From: Alphaproteobacteria bacterium
GTDB lineage: Bacteria; Pseudomonadota; Alphaproteobacteria; JABSOH01; JABAAW01
NCBI GenBank assembly: GCA_014238935.1
Contig: JABAAD010000019.1
Span: 1 to 9,205, forward strand
DNA length: 9,205 nucleotides
Reading direction: 5' to 3'
In this document: positions 1 through 3,576 of the stretch, in pieces
How positions within the stretch are numbered: the first letter of the stretch is position 1
Layout of the letters: every line of letters starts with the position of its first letter
Notes under the pieces: model-generated
The model's input: the letters and a program-made list of their open reading frames with translations, nothing else
The model's database searches: none
What the model was told of the DNA's origin: nothing
Position numbers and translations under genes: made by a program

Positions 1-55
1 TCATTCCCGAAATTTTGGTGCCGAGCGAAGAGGTGGTCGAAATCCGTCGCGGACA
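1..55 (+). repeat. Exact 55-bp copy of an internal nusG segment at the window edge
   Basis: Bases 1-55 are identical to bases 470-524 inside nusG, which encode NusG residues from about L35 to Q53. The match ends at base 56 (g) against base 525 (a). Read in the nusG frame, the copy continues for only a few codons of unrelated sequence and stops at 78-80 (tga), so it is not a functional gene end. A match of exactly 55 bp that begins at the first base of the window is what a de Bruijn assembly with k = 55 leaves at a contig end. A real partial duplication or rearrangement joint is the alternative. That the sequence match exists is certain; its origin is inferred. Confidence 0.95.
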
Positions 56-178
56 GCTTTGTCGAGGGAGGGTCCGATGAGGTCGATGGGTTGGGTTTCT
101 TCGCGTGCTTTTCTTGCGCTGATGCCAAGCTTTTCTGCTACTTTGTTGCTTTGTTACCCCTTTAGTTGCTTTGTTCCG
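56..178 (+). other. T-rich leader upstream of secE, no gene recognised
   Basis: This 123-bp stretch holds no tRNA-like cloverleaf and no tuf remnant, although tuf and tRNA-Trp often lie just upstream of secE in proteobacteria. The 11-mer gttgctttgtt occurs at 145-155 and 165-175 (period 20). The core ctttgtt occurs three times, at 141-147, 149-155 and 169-175. I see no convincing -35/-10 pair. The secE frame is open back to a TTG at 59 and includes ATGs at 77 and 122, but the protein encoded there does not resemble SecE. Confidence 0.5.
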
Positions 179-364
179 ATGTCTATCAATCCTGCACGCT
201 TTCTCAGACAGGTCAAACAGGAAGTTTCGAAGGTCGTCTGGCCGACAAGGCAGGAGACGATCTCGGCTGTCGTCATGGTGTTCGTGATGGTGGCGGTCAT
301 GGCTGTCTTTTTCCTGTTGGTCGACCAAGTGATCGCGTGGGGCGTCTCCGAGGTGTTGGGGTGA
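179..364 (+). CDS. secE: Protein translocase subunit SecE
   Basis: SecE is the small inner-membrane subunit that stabilises SecY in the SecYEG protein-conducting channel. The predicted protein is 61 residues, normal for the single-span SecE of alphaproteobacteria. The cytoplasmic amphipathic helix carries the family signature ([15 protein letters not shown] at about residues 13-27). One hydrophobic membrane segment follows at about residues 28-56. I chose the ATG at 179 because the SecE homology begins there. No Shine-Dalgarno sequence precedes it, so an upstream start (122, 77 or TTG 59) is possible but would add about 20-40 atypical residues. The stop lies 2 bp before the nusG start. The location just before nusG is the standard arrangement and supports the call. 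Confidence 0.95.
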   Translation: MSINPARFLRQVKQEVSKVVWPTRQETISAVVMVFVMVAVMAVFFLLVDQVIAWGVSEVLG

Positions 365-366
365 GC

Positions 367-918
367 ATGGGCAAGCTGCGCTGGTATGTCGTGCATGTCC
401 ACTCCAGCTTCGAGCAGAAGGTGGCAGCGTCGATTCGTGAGCGTACGCAGATGCAAGGACTCGGTGAGCTCATTCCCGAAATTTTGGTGCCGAGCGAAGA
501 GGTGGTCGAAATCCGTCGCGGACAACGCTACAAAAGCAAGCGCAAGTTCTTTCCGGGCTATGTTCTCGTGAAGATGGAACTCAACAACGAAACACAGCAT
601 TTGGTGAAAAATCAGCCCAAGGTGACCTCCTTCTTGGGCAACAAGGACAGCGAGAACAAAGATCTGCCGACCCCGATCAGCGAAAAGGAAGTGGAACGTC
701 TCATGGCGCAGATGCGCGAAGGATCGAACTTCGAGCGGTTGAAGACGATGTTTGAAATAGGCGAGCAAGTGCGCGTCTCCGACGGACCTTTCGCCTCCTT
801 CAACGGTCATGTCGAAGAGGTCGATACAGAGAAATCTCGCCTGAAAGTGCTGGTCTCGATCTTCGGTCGCTCGACGCCTGTCGATGTCGACTTCTCGCAA
901 GTGGAGAAACTGCAATGA
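367..918 (+). CDS. nusG: Transcription termination/antitermination factor NusG
   Basis: NusG binds the RNA polymerase clamp through its N-terminal domain. Its C-terminal KOW domain binds Rho or ribosomal protein S10, linking transcription to termination or translation. The product is 183 residues, close to the family norm. The N-terminal NGN domain spans about residues 4-115 ([26 protein letters not shown] at 61-70; VTSFLG at 86-91). A slightly long linker follows, and the KOW domain spans about 129-183 ([19 protein letters not shown], then [19 protein letters not shown]). The C-terminal part closely resembles alphaproteobacterial NusG. The ATG at 367 has a GGGG-rich stretch about 5 nt upstream and sits 2 bp after the secE stop. 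The same frame is open back to 166, but that region overlaps secE and has no NusG character. The last 4 bp overlap rplK. Bases 470-524 are duplicated exactly at 1-55. Confidence 0.97.
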   Translation: MGKLRWYVVHVHSSFEQKVAASIRERTQMQGLGELIPEILVPSEEVVEIRRGQRYKSKRKFFPGYVLVKMELNNETQHLVKNQPKVTSFLGNKDSENKDLPTPISEKEVERLMAQMREGSNFERLKTMFEIGEQVRVSDGPFASFNGHVEEVDTEKSRLKVLVSIFGRSTPVDVDFSQVEKLQ

Positions 919-1388
919 ACGCCACAGCAGGTCAAGGCGGCAAGAAAAGCGTCAAGAAACGCAGCAAGCCCGTCAAAGCCTATGTCAAGCTGCAAGTGCC
1001 TGCCGGACAAGCCGCGCCCGGACAAGCGCTGGGTCCTGCGCTCGGACAGCACGGCTTGAACATGGCAGAGTTCTGCAAAGCCTTCAACGACGCGACGAAA
1101 GACCAAGCGCCGGGCGTGCCCATTCCCGTGGTCATCGCGGCTTACGCAGACCGTACCTTCAGCTTTACGACGAAAACTCCCCCCGCAAGCTATCTCCTGC
1201 GCCAAGCGGCGAAACAGGACAAGGGCGCAAAAGAGCCAGGGCGCGAAGTCAAGGCGACCGTCTCGCGTAGCAAAGTGCGCGCCATCGCCGAGCAGAAGAT
1301 GGAAGACCTCAACGCCTACGATATAGAGCAGGCAGAGAAGATCATCGCCGGTAGCGCTCGTTCCATGGGGTTCGAGGTCGCCGACTGA
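915..1388 (+). CDS. rplK: 50S ribosomal protein L11
   Basis: L11 binds 23S rRNA helices 43-44 at the GTPase-associated centre and contributes to EF-G function and RelA activation. The product is 157 residues against a usual 141-145. The excess is mostly a Lys-rich N-terminal extension of about 15 residues ([19 protein letters not shown]). The N-terminal domain starts at about residue 20 ([11 protein letters not shown]), with the PALGQHG motif at 41-47 and KTPPAS in the linker. The C-terminal rRNA-binding domain ends in [10 protein letters not shown]. The start codon overlaps the nusG stop (ATGA), with GGAG at 903-906 giving 8-nt spacing. The oddity is at residues 31-41: the usual P-S-P-P-V-G-P motif reads P-G-Q-A-L-G-P, so the residues aligned with E. 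coli P22 and P23 are Q37 and A38, while P26 is kept as P41. A 10-bp direct repeat underlies this segment. L11 identity is certain. Confidence 0.97.
   Translation: MNATAGQGGKKSVKKRSKPVKAYVKLQVPAGQAAPGQALGPALGQHGLNMAEFCKAFNDATKDQAPGVPIPVVIAAYADRTFSFTTKTPPASYLLRQAAKQDKGAKEPGREVKATVSRSKVRAIAEQKMEDLNAYDIEQAEKIIAGSARSMGFEVAD
1003..1027 (+). repeat. 10-bp direct repeat, period 15, inside the rplK proline-loop codons
   Basis: The sequence ccggacaagc occurs at 1003-1012 and again at 1018-1027. The period of 15 bp is five codons, so both copies are in the same frame and encode the repeated G-Q-A tripeptides (residues 31-33 and 36-38). It overlies the part of L11 where the conserved Pro-Pro pair is missing. 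Total length is unchanged relative to canonical L11, so this is a replacement rather than an insertion. Confidence 0.8.
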
Positions 1389-1421
1389 GGGTGAACTCAG
1401 GCAACGACAAAACAGAAACCC

Positions 1422-1449
1422 ACAACAGAAAACCTACAACAGAAAACTA
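1422..1449 (+). repeat. 14-bp tandem repeat in the rplK-rplA spacer
   Basis: Two head-to-tail 14-bp units (acaacagaaaacct and acaacagaaaacta) differ at the last two bases. A degenerate partial copy (acaaaacagaaacc) precedes them. They fill much of the 72-bp spacer. The region is A-rich and little structured, and I see no terminator or promoter in it. Confidence 0.85.
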
Positions 1450-1460
1450 GAGTCAAGAAG

Positions 1461-2360
1461 ATGACACAATCGACAACAACCCCCGAGCCGAAAGCTCCGA
1501 ACGCCCTCCCTGACGCAGGAGAAGGGCGAGGGAGCAAAGGGAGCAAAAGGAGCAAAGGGAGCAAAGGGGGCGGGGGAGGCAAGGGAGGCACCAAAGGAGT
1601 TGCCAAAGGAATCACCAAAGGAGTTACGAAGGGAGCGAAACGCTTGCATCTCGCGCGCGAGGTCGTCGCGCGTCTCCAAAAAAAGAGCGAGGAAGGCAAC
1701 TTCGACGGGACCAGCGGCGCTCTGCCGCTTGCGGACGCCGTAGCTGCGCTGTGCGCGACACCGCGTGCCAAGTTCGACGAAACTTTGGAGGTGGCGATGA
1801 ACTTGGGGATCGATCCTCGCCACGCCGACCAACAGGTGCGTGGTACCGTCTCGCTGCCGCACGGAACGGGCAAGAAGCTGCGGGTCGCCGTTTTTGCGCG
1901 CGACGAGAAAGCCGAACAAGCGCGCAAGGCGGGTGCCGATATCGTCGGTGCCGAGGACTTGGCAGAGCGCATCCAAAAGGGCGAGCTGCCTTTCGACCGA
2001 TGTATCGCTACCCCCGACATGATGGGGCTTGTCGGACGCTTGGGTAAAATCTTGGGTCCGCGCAATCTCATGCCGAACCCGAAGCTGGGGACGGTCGCTG
2101 CCAATGTGAGCGTTGCCGTTGCGGCGGCGAAGGGGGGAGAGGTGCAGTTTCGCGCAGAGAAGAACGGAGTGATGCATGCCGGCGTGGGGCGTATGAGCTT
2201 CTCCGAAAGCCAGCTGACGGACAATGTCTTGACTTTCGTCAAGGCGGTCATCGCCCTGAAGCCCGAGGGAGCGAAGGGGACCTATGTCAAGAAGATCACC
2301 CTGTCTACGACGATGGGACTTGGAATCGGCGTCGATGTCAGGAGCGTCGCAAGCGCATGA
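1461..2360 (+). CDS. rplA: 50S ribosomal protein L1 with a long basic N-terminal extension
   Basis: L1 binds 23S rRNA at the mobile L1 stalk near the E site and in many bacteria represses its own operon by binding the mRNA. The predicted product is 299 residues against about 230 normally. The canonical domain begins near residue 59 ([12 protein letters not shown]). It includes [20 protein letters not shown] (about 104-123), [28 protein letters not shown] and the C-terminal [12 protein letters not shown]. Residues 1-54 are a low-complexity tail of Gly, Ser, Lys and Thr built from two tandem DNA repeats. The ATG at 1461 has only a weak purine stretch upstream (aagaag). A TTG at 1644, nine nt after aaggga, would give a 238-residue protein of ordinary length and is a real alternative start. 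The last 4 bp overlap rplJ. Family identity is firm; the start is less sure. Confidence 0.92.
   Translation: MTQSTTTPEPKAPNALPDAGEGRGSKGSKRSKGSKGGGGGKGGTKGVAKGITKGVTKGAKRLHLAREVVARLQKKSEEGNFDGTSGALPLADAVAALCATPRAKFDETLEVAMNLGIDPRHADQQVRGTVSLPHGTGKKLRVAVFARDEKAEQARKAGADIVGAEDLAERIQKGELPFDRCIATPDMMGLVGRLGKILGPRNLMPNPKLGTVAANVSVAVAAAKGGEVQFRAEKNGVMHAGVGRMSFSESQLTDNVLTFVKAVIALKPEGAKGTYVKKITLSTTMGLGIGVDVRSVASA
1530..1565 (+). repeat. 9-bp tandem repeat (four copies) in the 5' part of rplA
   Basis: Four consecutive 9-bp units (gggagcaaa, with one aggagcaaa) occupy 1530-1565 and decay into a G-rich stretch up to about 1589. They encode G-S-K and R-S-K tripeptides in the L1 extension. The period is a multiple of three, so copy-number change keeps the reading frame. 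Confidence 0.9.
1590..1637 (+). repeat. 12-bp tandem repeat (four copies) in the 5' part of rplA
   Basis: The units are accaaaggagtt, gccaaaggaatc, accaaaggagtt and acgaagggagcg. They encode [12 protein letters not shown] and TKGA. Several units contain AAAGGAG, a good match to a Shine-Dalgarno sequence, so the array places ribosome-binding-like sites inside the coding region, just upstream of the canonical L1 domain and of TTG 1644. Confidence 0.9.
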
Positions 2361-2899
2361 CCCCCGCCGACAAACGCGATGCTATTCTAGCGTTGGAGCG
2401 CACTTTCAAAGAGGCGCGTCTCGTCGTCGTGACGCGCCCGCAAGGGCTCAGTGTCGCGGAGGTCTCCGATTTGCGGCGGCGCATGCGCAGCGCAGGCGCA
2501 AGCTTCAAGGTTATGAAGAATCGACTTGCCAAGCGCGCGCTCGAAAACAGCGCCATGAAAGACTTGGCGGGTTATTTCTCAGGACCGACCGCAATCGGAT
2601 GGAGCGACGATCTGCTCGCACCTGCCAAGGTCGCCGTCGAGTTTGCCAAGGAGAACGACAAACTAGAAGTTCTCGTCGGCGCGACGCAGGAACGAATTTT
2701 GTCGAAAGAAACCCTGCTAGAGCTGGCAAGTCTGCCTCCTTTGGAGGTCGTGCGCGCGCAGCTCTTGCGACTGTTGCAAACGCCGGCTCAACGGCTGGTC
2801 GGCACGCTAGGCGAATCAGGAGCGCAGCTTGCGCGCGTCGTCAAGGCGCGTAGCGAGCAAGAACAAGGACATGAACAAGGACATGAAGCAGAGTCTTGA
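2357..2899 (+). CDS. rplJ: 50S ribosomal protein L10
   Basis: L10 (P0) anchors the L7/L12 dimers and binds 23S rRNA at the base of the stalk. The product is 180 residues, slightly longer than the usual 165-175. The N-terminal rRNA-binding domain contains [22 protein letters not shown] and the [13 protein letters not shown] motif. The [10 protein letters not shown] and [10 protein letters not shown] segments follow. The C-terminal helix that binds L7/L12 spans about residues 130-167 ([20 protein letters not shown] to LARVVKA). The tail ends with a repeated E-Q-G-H motif. The start ATG overlaps the rplA stop (ATGA), and AGGAG lies at 2340-2344, 12 nt upstream and inside rplA. There is therefore no spacer for the L10 leader RNA usually found before rplJ. 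Confidence 0.96.
   Translation: MTPADKRDAILALERTFKEARLVVVTRPQGLSVAEVSDLRRRMRSAGASFKVMKNRLAKRALENSAMKDLAGYFSGPTAIGWSDDLLAPAKVAVEFAKENDKLEVLVGATQERILSKETLLELASLPPLEVVRAQLLRLLQTPAQRLVGTLGESGAQLARVVKARSEQEQGHEQGHEAES
2861..2884 (+). repeat. 12-bp perfect tandem duplication at the 3' end of rplJ
   Basis: gaacaaggacat occurs twice head to tail in frame and encodes E-Q-G-H twice (residues 169-176), just past the L7/L12-binding helix of L10. A third unit starts (gaa) and is then lost. Confidence 0.9.
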
Positions 2900-2920
2900 T
2901 CGACGCTCTACTCTTCGTCC

Positions 2921-2948
2921 TAACTCCTAACTCTTAACTCTTCACTCT
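2921..2948 (+). repeat. 7-bp tandem repeat in the rplJ-rplL spacer
   Basis: Four heptamers (taactcc, taactct, taactct, tcactct) lie within an almost pure-pyrimidine tract that runs from about 2905 to 2970. No promoter or terminator hairpin is visible. The RNA would be a C/U-rich, weakly structured linker before the rplL ribosome binding site. Confidence 0.85.
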
Positions 2949-2990
2949 TCATCCACCCTCCACACTCTTTTGAAACAACCCTCTTACAAC

Positions 2991-2996
2991 AAGGAG
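2991..2996 (+). promoter_or_regulatory. Strong Shine-Dalgarno sequence of rplL
   Basis: AAGGAG lies 6 nt before the ATG at 3003 and is the best ribosome binding site in the window. It decides the start: an in-frame TTG at 2970 would add 11 residues that are not part of L7/L12. A strong independent site fits the need for several L7/L12 copies per L10. Confidence 0.85.
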
Positions 2997-3002
2997 ACAT
3001 CT

Positions 3003-3371
3003 ATGGCGAACTTGGAACAGATAGCAGACCAGCTTTCGGGACTTACGGTGATCGAGGCTTCCGAGCTGACAAAGCTTTTGGAAGAGAAATGGGGGGTTAG
3101 CGCTGCGGCACCTGTTGCGGCGGTGGCACCCGTTGCGGCGGTCGCCGAAGAAGAGGAAAAGGACAGTTTTGATGTCGTCCTCACCTCCTACGGCGACAAC
3201 AAGATCGCCGTCATCAAGGAGGTGCGCGTGATCACGCAACTCGGGCTGAAGGAAGCCAAAGAGCTCGTCGAGGCGGCACCCAAGCCGCTCAAGGAGGGGG
3301 TCAAGAAAGAAGAAGCCGAAGAGATCAAGCAGAAGCTCGAAGCCGTAGGAGCAAAGGTGGACCTCAAATAA
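3003..3371 (+). CDS. rplL: 50S ribosomal protein L7/L12
   Basis: L7/L12 forms the flexible multi-copy stalk that recruits translation GTPases. The product is 122 residues, the normal size. The N-terminal dimerisation and L10-binding domain spans residues 1-31 ([26 protein letters not shown]). A hinge rich in Ala, Val and Pro covers about 33-48. The acidic EEEEKD stretch leads to the C-terminal factor-binding domain at about 55-122, with [27 protein letters not shown] and APKPLKEGV intact. The hinge contains two tandem PVAAVA units encoded by an 18-bp repeat. The gene has its own strong ribosome binding site after a 103-bp spacer. Identity is certain. Confidence 0.98.
   Translation: MANLEQIADQLSGLTVIEASELTKLLEEKWGVSAAAPVAAVAPVAAVAEEEEKDSFDVVLTSYGDNKIAVIKEVRVITQLGLKEAKELVEAAPKPLKEGVKKEEAEEIKQKLEAVGAKVDLK
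3111..3146 (+). repeat. 18-bp tandem repeat encoding the L7/L12 hinge
   Basis: Two 18-bp units (3111-3128 and 3129-3146) agree at 15 of 18 positions and both encode PVAAVA. Length variation in the L7/L12 hinge is common across bacteria, so this is one of the less surprising repeats in the window. Confidence 0.85.
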
Positions 3372-3440
3372 CACGCATCATTAGGCACTCTGTCGTGCAT
3401 CTTCTATCTTGCCGACACAAAAAAACGGCGCAAACACAGA

Positions 3441-3495
3441 CGGGCTTGCTCGTGAAGGGCGAGCCCGCGAGCGGGCTTGCCAATCTCGTGGCAAG
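3441..3495 (+). promoter_or_regulatory. Hairpin cluster in the rplL-rpoB spacer, possible attenuator or processing site
   Basis: Bases 3441-3451 pair with 3457-3467 (11 bp with G-U wobbles, 5-nt loop). Bases 3476-3482 pair perfectly with 3489-3495 (7 bp, 6-nt loop). A competing stem can form between 3461-3466 and 3473-3478. In E. coli the equivalent spacer holds a partial terminator and an RNase III site that set the RpoB level relative to the ribosomal proteins. A similar role here is inferred from position. No long U-run follows, so a strong intrinsic terminator is not supported. Confidence 0.45.
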
Positions 3496-3532
3496 TCTTG
3501 TGGCGAGACTCGTGGCGAGTTTTGCGGCTCGT
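3485..3532 (+). repeat. 12-bp tandem repeat in the rplL-rpoB spacer
   Basis: The units are ctcgtggcaagt, cttgtggcgaga, ctcgtggcgagt and a degenerate tttgcggctcgt. The consensus is itself a small inverted repeat (ctcg/cgag around tgg). Bases 3508-3512 can pair with 3516-3520, followed by a short T-run at 3520-3523. The 205-bp spacer also contains a 61-codon open frame from an ATG at 3395 whose TGA (3578-3580) overlaps the rpoB ATG. It resembles no protein I recognise and is not called as a gene. Confidence 0.85.
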
Positions 3533-3576
3533 TCGTTTGTTGCGCTCTCTCCCCCTCTTGTTCTTCGTGGTAGATT

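Noticed and set aside
56..178. tRNA-Trp upstream of secE
   Set aside because: No acceptor, anticodon or T-arm pattern is present, and the stretch is T-rich and partly repetitive. Sequence left of here is doubtful because of the 55-bp edge duplication.
166..366. Longer NusG reading frame starting at 166
   Set aside because: It overlaps all of secE in another frame, and the added residues show no NusG similarity. The NGN domain starts properly after ATG 367.
154..915. 253-codon open frame on the minus strand
   Set aside because: It is antisense to secE and nusG and is explained by codon bias in a GC-rich genome. It has no recognisable domain and no sensible start context.
1397..2251. Minus-strand open frame of 284 codons with a proline- and leucine-rich end
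   Set aside because: It is the reverse complement of rplA; the low-complexity end is simply the antisense of the L1 repeat arrays.
2970..3002. Upstream TTG start for rplL
   Set aside because: It would add 11 residues unlike any L7/L12. The ATG at 3003 has a strong AAGGAG at 6-nt spacing.
3508..3523. Intrinsic terminator before rpoB
   Set aside because: The stem is only 5 bp and the T-run only 4 bases, and rpoB must be transcribed. Weak attenuation at most.
3485..3532. CRISPR-like array in the rplL-rpoB spacer
   Set aside because: The units are only 12 bp and directly adjacent, with no spacers, so this is an ordinary tandem repeat.
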